DNA from: Rhizobium sp. LC145
GTDB lineage: Bacteria > Pseudomonadota > Alphaproteobacteria > Rhizobiales > Rhizobiaceae
DNA length: 64,000 bases
Reading direction: 5' to 3'
Assembly: GCF_001005825.1 (NCBI RefSeq)
Contig: NZ_LBHV01000002.1
Location: 62,001 to 126,000, forward strand
The notes beneath the pieces are model-generated. The model saw only the letters and a program-made list of their open reading frames with translations. It searched no databases and had not been told where the DNA came from. Shown piece by piece: positions 10,461-20,789 of this stretch. A program made the translations under genes and the position numbers. How positions within the stretch are numbered: the stretch's first letter is position 1; the number at the start of each line of letters is the position of its first letter.

Positions 10461-10739
10461 ATGGCTCGGTGGAAGAAACCCACGAAAGAAGAGGTTCTTG
10501 AAAACCGTCGAACGCTGGCCGAGCGTGCTCGTACTGGCGACCTAAGGCTGCCCGGTGCTGTGGCAGAAATCCGAAAGGGTTTCGGCATGACCCAAGAAGA
10601 GTTTGCCAAGACACTGTCGCTTACCAGACGCCAAGTTGCGGAGATCGAAGCAGGCACCGCGAACCCAACTCTCGAAACATTGGAAAAGATCGGTCGTTTA
10701 TTCGGATTCGGAATTGGTTTTGTACCCAAAGGCGGTTGA
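10461..10739 (+). CDS. hipB: HipB-like helix-turn-helix antitoxin
   Basis: A 92-residue Xre/HTH_3 protein 17 bp downstream of hipA. The C-terminal half contains the helix-turn-helix (GMTQEEFAKTLSLTRRQVAEIE) followed by TLETLEKIGRLFGF, as in HipB and similar repressors. The ~35-residue N-terminal segment is charged and may contact the toxin. It should neutralise HipA and repress the operon. Confidence 0.83.
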   Translation: MARWKKPTKEEVLENRRTLAERARTGDLRLPGAVAEIRKGFGMTQEEFAKTLSLTRRQVAEIEAGTANPTLETLEKIGRLFGFGIGFVPKGG

Positions 10740-11123
10740 ACCAAGCACTCGAGTGAGCACGCCAGGAATGCTTTCTCATCGCATCACCAAGGGAAACCGG
10801 GAACTGGCGGCATGGACCCGACAACGCAGGAACCCAGACCAGGGCAGTAGCTGGCAGAATGGAGCCGGAAGAGGGAGCCGGCAGACCCTCTGGTCTTGAC
10901 CGTTTTCCCCGCGACCGAAGCCAGAGTTATATTGCAAGGTGGTACACATCACCATCGACGATGACACGGGCCGGATCCATACTGAGCGAGGCCCGTATCC
11001 TTATTTCGGGCTGTTAGGTTTTAAGTCGTTGCGCAGGACATGGAGAAGCGGGGGTGTCGTCCTCCGCTTTTGCCGTCACTCCGCTTCGTTCAACCGAAAC
11101 GCGGTCACCAATCGCGCTCTCCG
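10740..11123. other. Intergenic region, no supported gene
   Basis: 384 bp between hipB and the aldehyde oxidoreductase operon end. I see one weak stem (AGGGAG...CCCTCT near 10873) and no convincing ORF or promoter. Confidence 0.6.
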
Positions 11124-13400
11124 TCAGGCTAGGCCGGCCAAGAGCTTGTCGAGCGTGATGGGGAATTCCCGCACCCGCACGCCGGTCGCATTGTAGATCG
11201 CGTTTGCCACGGCCGCGCCCGTTCCGCAGACGCCGAGCTCACCGATGCCCTTGCTGCCGAGCACATTCGCCTTGTCGTCATGCTCTTCGAGAAAGACGAC
11301 TTCGAGAAACGGCACGTCCGCATTCACCGGCACGTGATATTCCGCCAAGTCGTGGTTGACGAAGTGCCCGTAGCGCGGGTCGAGGACGCTTTCCTCCATC
11401 AAGGCCGCACCGATACCCCAGGTCATTCCGCCGATGACCTGCGAGCGGGCAGTCTTCTGATTGAGGATCCGGCCAGCGCCGATCGTGCTCAACATGCGGC
11501 GTATTCTGATTTCGCCGGTGTCGATGTCGACGCCGGCTTCCACGAAATGAGCGCCATAGGAGTGCTGGGAGAAGTTGCGGTAATCGTCTCCCCGTTCCAC
11601 CTGGCCCTCCGCCTCGATGCCGGAAGGCGCGAGCCGGCCGACGAGTTGGCCGAGTGGTTCGCCTCGCCCTGCCCAGCGGATTTCGCCATTGGCAAAGTCC
11701 ACATCGCCTGCCGCAACGCTCGCAAGGGACGGATCCGCCCGCCGCGCTTCGGCAACAATCCGCTCGCGAAGGGCGAGGCAAGCATTGTGGACCGCTGAGC
11801 CGGAACTTGCAGCACCCCAGGAGCCGCCGGAACCGGCGGTGCGGGGAAAATTGCTGTCGCCCAATTCGACGGTGATGGCTGAGGGCGGCAGGCCGGTGGC
11901 ATCGGCCGCGATCTGCGTCAGGATCGTATAAGTGCCGGTGCCGATATCGGTCATGTCGGCCTGAACGGTGAGGTGTCCGTTTCCGCCAAGGCGCACCCTG
12001 GCGCGCGTCGCGCCGATATAGTTCGGCCGCATGGCAGCTGCCATCCCGTAGCCGACCAGAAACCGGCCATCCCGCATGGCGCGCGGCTGAGAATTGCGCC
12101 TTTTCCAGCCGAAGCGTTTCGCTCCTTCCTGCATGCAGGCGACGAGGTTGCGGGTGGAGAAGGGCACATCCCGCTCCGGATCGCGCGTGGGCTCGTTGCG
12201 GATGCGGAATTCGATCGGATCAAGGCCGAGCTGCTCCGCCATCTCATCGATCGCGCATTCGAAGGCAAGCATGCCCGGCGCCTCGCCCGGCGAACGCATC
12301 CATTCGCCCCGATTGGTGTCGAGGCCGATCAAGCGGTGACGCGTGCGCCGGGTTTGGGAGGCGTAGAGCGCGCGTACGAACACGGCGGTCTGTTCGCAGA
12401 ACTCCTCGAAACCCGAAGTCGCGGAGAAGACGTCGTGCGAGATGGCGACCAGCCTGCCGTTTCTGTCGGCGCCGAGGCGGACGTCGTGCTTCATCTTGGC
12501 CCGATGCCCGGCATTGGCGAACATCTGCTGACGCGTCAGGGCAATCTTAACCGGCCGCCCCACCACCCTGGCAGCCAGCGCGGCAAGAACGGTGTCGGCA
12601 TGGACGATGAGCTTGGCGCCGAACCCGCCGCCGACGAAGGGGCTGACGATACGCACCCTTTCCGGCGGCAGTTGAAGCGTATTGGCGATACCGGCACGGA
12701 AATTGGCGATCGTCTGTGCCCCGGTATAGATGGTGAGGTCATCGCCCGACCAGACGGCGGTGGTCGCGTGCGGCTCCATGGGGTTGTGATGCTGGTAAGG
12801 CGTCGTATAGGAGACGTCGAGCCTGACTTCCGCGGCGGCGAAGGCGCCTTCGAAATCGCCGACGGCACTGTCGGTCTCGAAACCCGCATTGGTGCGCTGC
12901 GGCGCGTAGGCCTCGGCAAGGTGGGCCTCCATGTCGTAACGACCCGGTTCCGTCTCGTAACGGACGCGGATCAGGCTTGCCGCGGCCCTTGCCGCCTCGA
13001 AGGTTTCTGCCACGATCAGGGCCACCGGCTCGTCGTAGAACCGCACCCGGTCGTCGGAAAGCATCGGCCGCGCCCGGGTGAACACTTCCGGGACGGTCGG
13101 CGTCACCGACGGGCCGAAATCGGGCTGAGACGGAGCATTTCGGTGGGTCATCACATAAAGCACGCCGGGTGCCTTTTCCGCTTCCGCCGTGTCGATCGCG
13201 GCCATACGGCCCTTCGCGATTGCGGCGCCGAGGATATAGCCATGAACTGCACCGGCGATTTCGACATGTTCATAGGCATAGGGCGCGCCACCGGTGACCT
13301 TCAGCCGTCCGTCCACCCGGTCGAGCGGCCGGCCTATATAGGTTTCGTTTGTGTGCGAAGGGGATGCATTGGTTCGGTTTTCCGACATGGGGGCCCTCAT
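11124..13400 (-). CDS. paoC: Aldehyde oxidoreductase molybdenum-binding subunit, PaoC-like
   Basis: A 758-residue large subunit of the xanthine dehydrogenase family, carrying the molybdopterin cytosine dinucleotide cofactor. Recognisable parts include [17 protein letters not shown] at the N-terminus, GGGFGAKL, the [14 protein letters not shown] cofactor loop, and the catalytic-glutamate region near the C-terminus ([18 protein letters not shown]). Its ATG overlaps the TGA of the FAD-subunit gene (ATGA), which fixes the start at 13400; the ATG at 13388 is an alternative. It oxidises aldehydes, probably aromatic ones, in the periplasm, as in E. coli PaoABC. Confidence 0.92.
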   Translation of the reverse strand: MRAPMSENRTNASPSHTNETYIGRPLDRVDGRLKVTGGAPYAYEHVEIAGAVHGYILGAAIAKGRMAAIDTAEAEKAPGVLYVMTHRNAPSQPDFGPSVTPTVPEVFTRARPMLSDDRVRFYDEPVALIVAETFEAARAAASLIRVRYETEPGRYDMEAHLAEAYAPQRTNAGFETDSAVGDFEGAFAAAEVRLDVSYTTPYQHHNPMEPHATTAVWSGDDLTIYTGAQTIANFRAGIANTLQLPPERVRIVSPFVGGGFGAKLIVHADTVLAALAARVVGRPVKIALTRQQMFANAGHRAKMKHDVRLGADRNGRLVAISHDVFSATSGFEEFCEQTAVFVRALYASQTRRTRHRLIGLDTNRGEWMRSPGEAPGMLAFECAIDEMAEQLGLDPIEFRIRNEPTRDPERDVPFSTRNLVACMQEGAKRFGWKRRNSQPRAMRDGRFLVGYGMAAAMRPNYIGATRARVRLGGNGHLTVQADMTDIGTGTYTILTQIAADATGLPPSAITVELGDSNFPRTAGSGGSWGAASSGSAVHNACLALRERIVAEARRADPSLASVAAGDVDFANGEIRWAGRGEPLGQLVGRLAPSGIEAEGQVERGDDYRNFSQHSYGAHFVEAGVDIDTGEIRIRRMLSTIGAGRILNQKTARSQVIGGMTWGIGAALMEESVLDPRYGHFVNHDLAEYHVPVNADVPFLEVVFLEEHDDKANVLGSKGIGELGVCGTGAAVANAIYNATGVRVREFPITLDKLLAGLA

Positions 13401-14383
13401 GCAGTTCGGATTGCTGCGGCAAGCGTGGCGCGGAGCGTTCGCCTGGCGAGCATTATCTTGAAGTCATTGTCGCCCGAGCCTCTGGCCTTGGCGAATGCGG
13501 CGTCGTCCACCTGCTCGAAGGTCTCCTTGGAAGGTTCCGCTCCGCTCAACAGCCGTTCGGCTTCGGACAGCCGCCAGGGCTTCGGCGCGATGCCTCCCAT
13601 CGCGATGCGTGCGCTTAAGACCCGACCGGCTCCGGCATCGATCACGGCTGCGACGGAAACGAGCGCGAAGGCATAAGAAGCCCTGTCGCGTACCTTGCGG
13701 TAGATCTGCCGACCGGCGGGCGGTGGTGGCAGAACGACTGCTGTTATCATTTCACCGTGCCGCAGCACCGTTTCCACATTCGGCGTCTCGCCCGGCAAAC
13801 TGTGAAGATCGCCGATCGGAATGGCTCGCGTTTCGCCTTCGGGCGTGACGGTCTCGATTTGCGCATCCAGTGCAGCCATGGCAACGGCCATGTCGGAGGG
13901 ATGAACCGCGATGCAGGCCGAACTCGTGCCGAGGATGGCGTGCATGCGATTGAAGCCCTCGATCGCCGCGCAGCCGGAACCCGGCTGACGCTTGTTGCAG
14001 GGCATGTTGGGGTCGTAAAAGAAATAGCAGCGCGTGCGCTGCAGAAGGTTGCCCGCCGTGGAAGCCTTGTTCCTGATCTGCGCCGACGCGCCGGCAAGCA
14101 GTGCCTGGGCCAGTACGGGATAGCGGTTCCGCACCCGAAGGTCGGCGGCGAGATCGCTGTTGCGCACCTCGGCGCCGATCCTTAACCCTCCCTCCGGAGT
14201 GTCTTCTATCTCGGCCAGCGGCAGCCGGCTGATGTCTACGAGATGCGACGGCCGCTCGATTCCAAGTTTCATCAGATCGAGGAGGTTGGTTCCGCCGGCG
14301 ATGAACCTGGCATCCGGGTTGGCGGCGACCGCGGCGATCGCCTCTTGCGAGCTCGTTGCCCGCTGATAGGTGAAAGATCTCAT
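13397..14383 (-). CDS. paoB: Aldehyde oxidoreductase FAD-binding subunit, PaoB-like
   Basis: A 328-residue middle subunit. The FAD-binding motif [19 protein letters not shown] is near residue 30. A Cys-containing segment ([20 protein letters not shown], ~115-140) matches the extra 4Fe-4S-binding insertion of PaoB-type proteins. It passes electrons between the molybdenum and 2Fe-2S subunits. The gene sits 3 bp downstream of paoA and overlaps paoC by 4 bp. Confidence 0.92.
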   Translation of the reverse strand: MRSFTYQRATSSQEAIAAVAANPDARFIAGGTNLLDLMKLGIERPSHLVDISRLPLAEIEDTPEGGLRIGAEVRNSDLAADLRVRNRYPVLAQALLAGASAQIRNKASTAGNLLQRTRCYFFYDPNMPCNKRQPGSGCAAIEGFNRMHAILGTSSACIAVHPSDMAVAMAALDAQIETVTPEGETRAIPIGDLHSLPGETPNVETVLRHGEMITAVVLPPPPAGRQIYRKVRDRASYAFALVSVAAVIDAGAGRVLSARIAMGGIAPKPWRLSEAERLLSGAEPSKETFEQVDDAAFAKARGSGDNDFKIMLARRTLRATLAAAIRTA

Positions 14384-14386
14384 GCC

Positions 14387-15043
14387 TCAAGCCTCTTTAC
14401 TGACATCGCGGATCGCGGCGACAATGTTCGGATAGGCAGCGCACCGGCAGATATTGCCGCTCATACGCTCACGGATTTCCGTTTCCGTCAGTTCCACCGT
14501 GTCGGCGGCAACGTTGTCAGTGGCATGACTTGGCCAGCCGCTCGCCGCCTCCTGCAGCATGCCGACGGCGGAACAGATCTGGCCAGGCGTGCAATAGCCG
14601 CACTGGAAGCCATCCCTCTCGACGAAAGCCGCCTGCATCGGGTGCAGCTCGCCTTCCTGTGCCAATCCCTCGATCGTGGTGATCTCGTCGCCCTCGTGCA
14701 TGATGGCCAGCGTCAGGCATGAATTGATTCGCCGTCCGTTGACGAGCACCGTGCAGGCGCCGCACTGCCCATGGTCGCAGCCCTTCTTCGAGCCGGTCAG
14801 CCCGAGGCTATTGCGGAAGGTGTCGAGCAGCGTCGTCCGGGGGTCTAGATCGACGGCGAAGTCGCGCGCATTGATGCGCAAGGTCAGGGGAACGGTTTCT
14901 ACCTGCGTTGGGGCGGCGGACGCCATCGCCGCCGGCTGCGGCTGGGCCCTCACCGGCAATCCCGTCACGAGGAAAAAGCCTGCTGCGGTCCCGGTTTCAA
15001 GAATTGTTCGCCTGGTGACGCCAGGCTGCCTATCATCTGTCAT
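14387..15043 (-). CDS. paoA: Aldehyde oxidoreductase 2Fe-2S subunit with Tat signal, PaoA-like
   Basis: A 218-residue small subunit. A twin-arginine signal (VTRRTILETGTAAGFFLV) leads export of the folded complex. Two 2Fe-2S clusters are shown by KKGCDHGQCGACTVLVNG with a downstream Cys (NSCLTL), and CGYCTPGQ with CRC (ICRCAAYP). The presence of the Tat signal separates PaoABC from cytoplasmic xanthine dehydrogenases. First gene of the paoABC operon, about 114 bp after the AraC regulator. No XdhC/PaoD-type chaperone gene is visible nearby. Confidence 0.93.
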   Translation of the reverse strand: MTDDRQPGVTRRTILETGTAAGFFLVTGLPVRAQPQPAAMASAAPTQVETVPLTLRINARDFAVDLDPRTTLLDTFRNSLGLTGSKKGCDHGQCGACTVLVNGRRINSCLTLAIMHEGDEITTIEGLAQEGELHPMQAAFVERDGFQCGYCTPGQICSAVGMLQEAASGWPSHATDNVAADTVELTETEIRERMSGNICRCAAYPNIVAAIRDVSKEA

Positions 15044-15157
15044 CGGATCGTCTCCGTCTTCGGCGAAAGGGCATCATCGCCGCGTTCGCCGTCCTTCAGA
15101 ACGATCCTAGTATGGGAATTCAGGCCGGGCCCTTCTTCCACGATCCCGGCGGAACTG

Positions 15158-16042
15158 TCACGATCCGGGAAGAAATTCCGCGCGGTAGGCTCTTGGCGTC
15201 GTGCCTCTCAGGCGGCGGAAGGTCGAGGTGAAATGGCTCTGGCTGGAAAAGCCGAGCGCAAGGGCGAGATTGCCGATCGGCGAACAGGTCGTCTTCAGCA
15301 GCGTCTCGGCGCGGGCGATGCGCCGTTCCAGCACATAGGCATAGGGCGCCATCCCGGTCGCCGTCTTAAAGCGTCGCGCGAACGTATCCGCCGGCATGTT
15401 GGCGGCCGCGGCAAGGTCGCGAAGCGAAATGTCGCCTTGAAGATGTGCATCAATGAACTCGCCCACCCGCACCAATGTGGGCCGGCTGAGAGGGGCCGGA
15501 CGGTTGGTAGAGGGTGCGTTCCCGTCGAGGGCGGCGATGCGCATGGCAAGGAGTGCGGCCAGATGCTCCACATAAGCCGCGTCGGGCCGGATGCCGCCGG
15601 CCAGATCCATGCAGAGCGAGGATAGGAGCGCGGCCATGACCGGGTCGCTGCCGTTCACCGTCGTCGGCATCTGCGCCAACCGGTCGATGCCGGGGATTTC
15701 CGCCGAAGGGTCTATCCAAAATGCCGAATAATTGAGGTCGGCCTCGCGGTAGATGCCGTAGCGCTCGACGCCGGCGGGAACGAAAGTGACGGCACCTGGC
15801 CGATCCTGTCCGTCATAGACGAGGTCGCTGCCGGATGAGACGCGCGTCCGCGCCGTGCGCCCACGTTCGGTCAACACGATCACATGGCGTGGCGCATTCC
15901 AGCGAAGCTCGACGTCCTTGCAGACCCAGTGCCGATGGTCGAAGGTCACCGCGCCATCGAGCCAGGAGGCCTGGTGAAGAGCCTGCGAACGATCCTCGCG
16001 CGTTTGGATACGGCCTTCGCCGAAAAGCGGCTCGCTCGACAT
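15158..16042 (-). CDS. AraC-family transcriptional regulator
   Basis: About 294 residues from the ATG at 16042. The C-terminal 100 residues hold two helix-turn-helix units (LRDLAAAANMPADTFARRFK and IGNLALALGFSSQSHFTSTFRR). The N-terminal part is a cupin-like ligand domain. The longer frame to 16150 lacks family character. It lies upstream of paoABC in the same direction and 298 bp from the divergent efflux genes, so it may control either. Induction of pao by an aldehyde is a reasonable guess only. Confidence 0.85.
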   Translation of the reverse strand: MSSEPLFGEGRIQTREDRSQALHQASWLDGAVTFDHRHWVCKDVELRWNAPRHVIVLTERGRTARTRVSSGSDLVYDGQDRPGAVTFVPAGVERYGIYREADLNYSAFWIDPSAEIPGIDRLAQMPTTVNGSDPVMAALLSSLCMDLAGGIRPDAAYVEHLAALLAMRIAALDGNAPSTNRPAPLSRPTLVRVGEFIDAHLQGDISLRDLAAAANMPADTFARRFKTATGMAPYAYVLERRIARAETLLKTTCSPIGNLALALGFSSQSHFTSTFRRLRGTTPRAYRAEFLPGS

Positions 16043-16340
16043 GGAAGAAACCTCGCTGGCACCGTGTTCGTCGCTGACATTCCACACAATATAGGCAGGA
16101 TCGCTCCGCCGCCTGATAATAACCGCGTGTGATCGCCGTGTGCCGATCAACAGGGCGTGAGGCCATCGCCGCTGATTGAAGGTTTGGGTGACGGCCGGAT
16201 GACCCCTGTGGGCCGGGCATGGAATCGCGGCGGCGCAACGTTTCTTAACGCGATGACATACCGATAGACGGCGCGATCGCTACGGTCTGGTCCGGATCAT
16301 CTGGGATGCAATAGCTCCAGATCAAGCGGAAGGTCGTTCT

Positions 16341-17573
16341 ATGGCTGGGATATCCCAATCACCAACATCACACACGCGCCTGGCGTTCGGCGTGATTTTT
16401 CTTTGGTTCGGTTTTGTGACTGTAACTCAGGCGCAGGACCAGATGCCGGTCACGGTTGTTGTTGCCAGAGAAACTGGAGTGACGGAACGCGTTCCTGTCG
16501 TAGGGTCGCTCACCGCTAAGGAGGAGATACACGTTTACCCATCCGTCCAGGGGGAGGCGATAGAGCAGATATTGGTGGAGGCGGGGCAGTATGTCGAAAA
16601 GGGCGAGGCGCTGGCCGTGCTCGACATGACCGCTGCCCGCATGCTGCTCGACAAGAATTCGGTCAGCATCCTGCGGGCCAAGGCCGCCGTCTCAGTGGAA
16701 ACCAGCAGGCTCGACGTGGCGCTGGTGAGCGAAGCGGAAGCCAGAAAGATATTGGAACGCAGCCGCGCCCTGCAGCCCAAGGGTGCGGTTTCACAACAGG
16801 TTCTCGATGAACATCAAAACGCGCATGCCCGTGCGGTGGCGGAACTCGGCCTTGCTCGGCAATCACTTGCTCTTGCTGAGGCGGATGCGGAGCTTATCGC
16901 TCGGGAGCGGGAGGAGATCGAGCTGACGATTAAACGCAGCACGATCCGGGCTCCGAGTTCCGGGCTGATCCTCAGCAGAACCGCGCGCATCGGCGCCATG
17001 TCGACGAGTTCAGGCGCTCCTCTGTTCGTCATCGCAAAGGATGCAGTGATCGAATTCGTCGCCACAGTCACAGATACCAGTTTCGTGCGGCTTCGTGAGG
17101 GCATGCGCGCAGAAATCACTTTGCCCAGGCACGAGGCTCCGCTTGGCGGCACATTGAGATTAAGCGCTGCGCAACTCGATCCGGCGACACGCAGCGGCGA
17201 GATACGCATTGAACTTGACGATCACGACGGGCTCACACCCGGCGTTTTCGCCCGCGGCAGCATCAACTCGTCTTCGAGGCGCAACATTCTCCTGCCGGGG
17301 AGTGCGGTCAAGACCGCGAGCGGCACGAGCAATGTCTTCGTCGTCGAGGATGGCGTCGTTAACCTACGTCGGGTGACGGTCGGTACGCGGCAAGATGGTT
17401 TCGTGGAGATCGTGAGCGGAGTCAGCGATGGAGAAATGGTTGTCCTGAAATCCGGCGCGTTCCTGAAGGCTCAGGAAAAAGTCCAGCCAGTCATCGCAGC
17501 CTCAAACCCGCCCTCGGTGGATCGTCTGGCGTCGTCGTTTCTGGCCATGGACGGCGAAAGGGTTGCGCCATGA
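16341..17573 (+). CDS. RND efflux periplasmic adaptor (MFP) subunit
   Basis: A 410-residue membrane-fusion protein with an N-terminal signal/anchor (LAFGVIFLWFGFVTVTQAQ). A split lipoyl domain (VYPSVQGEAIEQILVEAGQYVEKGEALAVLD, ... TIRAPSSGLILSRTARIGAMS) flanks a coiled-coil hairpin (about residues 105-200). GGAAGG precedes the start. Its stop overlaps the permease start by 4 bases. No outer-membrane TolC-like gene is in the operon, so a shared channel is likely. Confidence 0.91.
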   Translation: MAGISQSPTSHTRLAFGVIFLWFGFVTVTQAQDQMPVTVVVARETGVTERVPVVGSLTAKEEIHVYPSVQGEAIEQILVEAGQYVEKGEALAVLDMTAARMLLDKNSVSILRAKAAVSVETSRLDVALVSEAEARKILERSRALQPKGAVSQQVLDEHQNAHARAVAELGLARQSLALAEADAELIAREREEIELTIKRSTIRAPSSGLILSRTARIGAMSTSSGAPLFVIAKDAVIEFVATVTDTSFVRLREGMRAEITLPRHEAPLGGTLRLSAAQLDPATRSGEIRIELDDHDGLTPGVFARGSINSSSRRNILLPGSAVKTASGTSNVFVVEDGVVNLRRVTVGTRQDGFVEIVSGVSDGEMVVLKSGAFLKAQEKVQPVIAASNPPSVDRLASSFLAMDGERVAP

Positions 17574-20500
17574 AAAACGGCAATGTCTCGGCCTGGGCAA
17601 TCCGAAATCCTCTTCCATCCATCCTGCTTTTCGTCGTTTTGACCGTCGTCGGGCTCTACAGTTTCGCCCAACTGCCCATCACCTATTTCCCGACGATCAT
17701 CACTCCGGCCGTCAAGATCACCGTCGAGCAATCCGGAGCGACGCCGGTCGAGCTGGAGACCGAGGTGACCCGGCCGATCGAAAACGCGATCGCATCGCTG
17801 CCGGCAATCGAGGACCTTGCATCAACGATCCATGAGGGGCGATCCGTGACGACCGTCGAGTTCGAACTGGGGCTCGTCTCCCCGGATCGGGCGATGAACG
17901 ACGTGCGGGATGCCGTTGCCAGAATTCGAGGCGACCTGCCTGGCACGATCGACGAGCCAGTCATTGAGCGGATCGAGGAGGAGGCACAATCCGTCGTCAC
18001 CTACGCGGTTCTCAGCCAGGATATGACCGCCGCGGAACTCTCCTGGTTTGTCGACGATGTTGTTACCCGAGATCTGCAGGGACTTGCCGGAGTAGGACGT
18101 GTGGAACGGGTCGGCGGCGCCGATCGCGAAATCCATGTGGAGCTGGATGCCGATCGCCTCCAGGCGCTGTCGCTTTCGGCCGCGGCGGTCAACGAAACGC
18201 TTTTGCAAACGCAGCTCGATCGCTCCGGCGGGCGAAGCGCGATCGACGGAGGCGAGCAGGTCCTGACGACGGCGGCGGCGGCAAAGACGGTAGCAGAGCT
18301 TGCCGAGCAGCGCCTTGCCCTTTCCAGAGACAATACCGTGCGACTTGCGGACATTGCGAATGTTCGTGATACGGTGGCCGAGCCTCGAACCTTCGCCACG
18401 CTGAACGGCACTGATATTGTCGGCTTTGCCGTCTACCGCTCCCAGGGCGCGAGTGACGTGGCTGTCGCCCGTACGGTCGCCGAAGCCATCGTGAAACTGG
18501 GCGATGGCAATCCTGGGATCCGCTTCCGCCTTGTCGATGACAGTGTTTCTTACACAGCCGGAAATTACCATTCCGCGATGGACACGCTACTGGAGGGGGC
18601 GGCGCTCTCGATCGTCGTCGTCTTCCTGTTCCTGCGCGACTGGCGCGCGACGATCGTCGCGGCCGTCGCGCTGCCGCTTTCGATCATTCCCACATTCTTC
18701 GTCATCGATCTTCTCGGATTCTCGCTCAATATTCTCAGCCTGCTGGCGATTACGCTTGTAACGGGCATCCTCGTCGATGACGCGATCGTCGAGATCGAGA
18801 ATGTCGTTCGACATCGAAACATGGGCAAGTCTGCTTATCGGGCCGCCCTCGATGCCTCCGACGAGATCGGGCTGGCGGTGATCGCGATCTCCGCCACTAT
18901 CATTGCTGTTTTCGCGCCGGTTGGACTGATGAACGGCGTTGTAGGCTTATATTTTCGCGAGTTCGGCCTGACCGTCGCCATCGCGGTGTTCTTCTCTCTC
19001 CTGGTCGCGCGGTTGATTACGCCGATCATGGCAGCCTACCTCATGACCACCCGGCCGGCCGCGGGAAGGAAAAAGGGTCGGGTAATATCCGCTTATGAAA
19101 CCGTCCTGAGGACGAGCCTTCGCTGGAAAGGGGTGACCGTCGGATCTGCTTTCGGTCTTTTTGCGGCTGCCATCATCTCTTTGATGACTGTGCCCACCAC
19201 CTTCCTGCCGGATGAAGACATGGGGCGGCTGACGCTGACCGTCGAATTGCCACCGGGTGCAACTCTTGAAGAAACCCGGACGGTAACCGACGAGATTGCG
19301 GCCCGGGTGATGAAGCTCGAGGAGGTGGAGGGCGTTCTGACGCGCGCGGGATCGAGCATGAGCGGTCAGCAGGATGTGCGTTACGCGGTCACCTCGGTCG
19401 ACCTTCTGCACAAGGGGGAACGGTCCCGCTCATCCTTTGACATCGAGGCAGATATCGAAAGATCGATCGCTTCCATACCCGACACTCGCCTTAGATTCCT
19501 TAATAATCGCGGAGAGCGCGAGCTGTCATTCTCCGTACTGGGGAGCGACGGCGATGCTGTTCAGAACGCGGCTGACGATATACTGCTCGAAATGTCGAGC
19601 GACAAGAGCTTCGTCAATCCGGCAAGCGACGATACCGCCATGCGGCCCGAACTGAGATTGACAGTGCTGACTGACAAAGCGGCGACGCTCGGGGTCTCCA
19701 CCGCAGCCGTCGCCAGCACGATGCGCATATCGACGATCGGCGACGTGGACAGCCAACTTGCGAACCTTATCGAAGGTTCGCGTCAGATCCCGATCCGGGT
19801 CGTTCTCGATCCCGCAGCACGGGGGCAGCTTCCGGTCTTTCATACGCTGACCGTACCTTCGGCCGACGGCAGACAGGTGCCGTTGGCCACTGTCGCGGAG
19901 ATCGGCATTGACGAGACCATCTCAGCCATCAATCGCTTCGATCGCCAGCGCCGGATTGAAATAGGTGCGGACATGGCCGAGGGCCTGACATCGGGTCAGG
20001 GTCTCGATCGGTTGCTTCAGATGAAAAGCGTGAACAGCCTTCCCGACGGCGTGCGCGTACAGGCCACCGGCGATTCCGATACCGAAGCTGAAGTATTCGA
20101 GAGTTTCGCCACGGCAATGGGGGCGGGCATTATGCTCGTTCTGATCGTGTTGATCCTGCTGTTTAGAAGTATCCTGGCTCCTTGGACGATCCTTGCTTCC
20201 CTTCCGCTCTCGATCGGCGGTGTTGCAGCTGGTCTTCTCCTGAGCGGCAACGCGATATCACTTCCTGTGGTGATCGGCATACTGATGCTGATGGGTATCG
20301 TGACCAAGAATGCCATCATGCTCGTCGACTTTGCCGTCGAGCGGGAAGCACATGGACTTGTCCGAACCGAGGCCATTGTGGAGGCGTGTATCGAGCGGGC
20401 GCGCCCGATCATCATGACCACCTTGGCGATGATCGGCGGGATGCTGCCGTCTGCCTTCGGCGTTGGGGATGGTGGCGAATTCCGGGCTCCCATGGCCATA

Positions 20501-20650
20501 GCCGTCATCGGAGGACTTTTCGTGTCCACCGTACTGTCTTTGATCGTGATCCCCTCGTTGCACCTCATTTTCTCAGATTTCGGCGATCGCTTGAACCGGC
20601 TCTTCAGCCCTTTCCTCCAGTCGGCCGATGCCGACCTCGAGCGGCGCTGA
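17570..20650 (+). CDS. RND efflux pump inner-membrane transporter
   Basis: A 1026-residue AcrB-type proton-driven transporter of normal length. The TM4 proton-relay pair is in TGILVDDAIVEIENV. The second half repeats the layout, with GIVTKNAIMLVDFAVE. Two large periplasmic loops follow TM1 and TM7. An ATGA overlap with the adaptor gene shows coupling. The operon ends in a strong hairpin. Substrates cannot be told; the nearby two-component genes and mipA hint at an envelope-stress or antimicrobial role. Confidence 0.94.
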   Translation: MKNGNVSAWAIRNPLPSILLFVVLTVVGLYSFAQLPITYFPTIITPAVKITVEQSGATPVELETEVTRPIENAIASLPAIEDLASTIHEGRSVTTVEFELGLVSPDRAMNDVRDAVARIRGDLPGTIDEPVIERIEEEAQSVVTYAVLSQDMTAAELSWFVDDVVTRDLQGLAGVGRVERVGGADREIHVELDADRLQALSLSAAAVNETLLQTQLDRSGGRSAIDGGEQVLTTAAAAKTVAELAEQRLALSRDNTVRLADIANVRDTVAEPRTFATLNGTDIVGFAVYRSQGASDVAVARTVAEAIVKLGDGNPGIRFRLVDDSVSYTAGNYHSAMDTLLEGAALSIVVVFLFLRDWRATIVAAVALPLSIIPTFFVIDLLGFSLNILSLLAITLVTGILVDDAIVEIENVVRHRNMGKSAYRAALDASDEIGLAVIAISATIIAVFAPVGLMNGVVGLYFREFGLTVAIAVFFSLLVARLITPIMAAYLMTTRPAAGRKKGRVISAYETVLRTSLRWKGVTVGSAFGLFAAAIISLMTVPTTFLPDEDMGRLTLTVELPPGATLEETRTVTDEIAARVMKLEEVEGVLTRAGSSMSGQQDVRYAVTSVDLLHKGERSRSSFDIEADIERSIASIPDTRLRFLNNRGERELSFSVLGSDGDAVQNAADDILLEMSSDKSFVNPASDDTAMRPELRLTVLTDKAATLGVSTAAVASTMRISTIGDVDSQLANLIEGSRQIPIRVVLDPAARGQLPVFHTLTVPSADGRQVPLATVAEIGIDETISAINRFDRQRRIEIGADMAEGLTSGQGLDRLLQMKSVNSLPDGVRVQATGDSDTEAEVFESFATAMGAGIMLVLIVLILLFRSILAPWTILASLPLSIGGVAAGLLLSGNAISLPVVIGILMLMGIVTKNAIMLVDFAVEREAHGLVRTEAIVEACIERARPIIMTTLAMIGGMLPSAFGVGDGGEFRAPMAIAVIGGLFVSTVLSLIVIPSLHLIFSDFGDRLNRLFSPFLQSADADLERR

Positions 20651-20690
20651 TGACAGGGGGATCAGTGAGACTGATCCCCCTGTCATGTTT
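20650..20690 (+). terminator. Strong hairpin terminator after the RND operon
   Basis: Arms 20650-20665 and 20671-20686 are a 16-bp perfect inverted repeat with a TGAGA loop, followed by GTTTCTC. It overlaps the stop of the RND transporter gene by one base, so it very likely ends that transcript. Confidence 0.8.
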
Positions 20691-20789
20691 CTCAGCAGGT
20701 CTTAACAGGTGGCAACATATCATTAAGCGAGACCAGCCTCGCCTGTGACAAGAAACCGTAAAGATCTTCGAGATGAGGTTTCACGCATC

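Noticed and set aside
11973..13676. 567-codon plus frame opposite paoC
   Set aside because: Shadow of paoC/paoB, with no family features.
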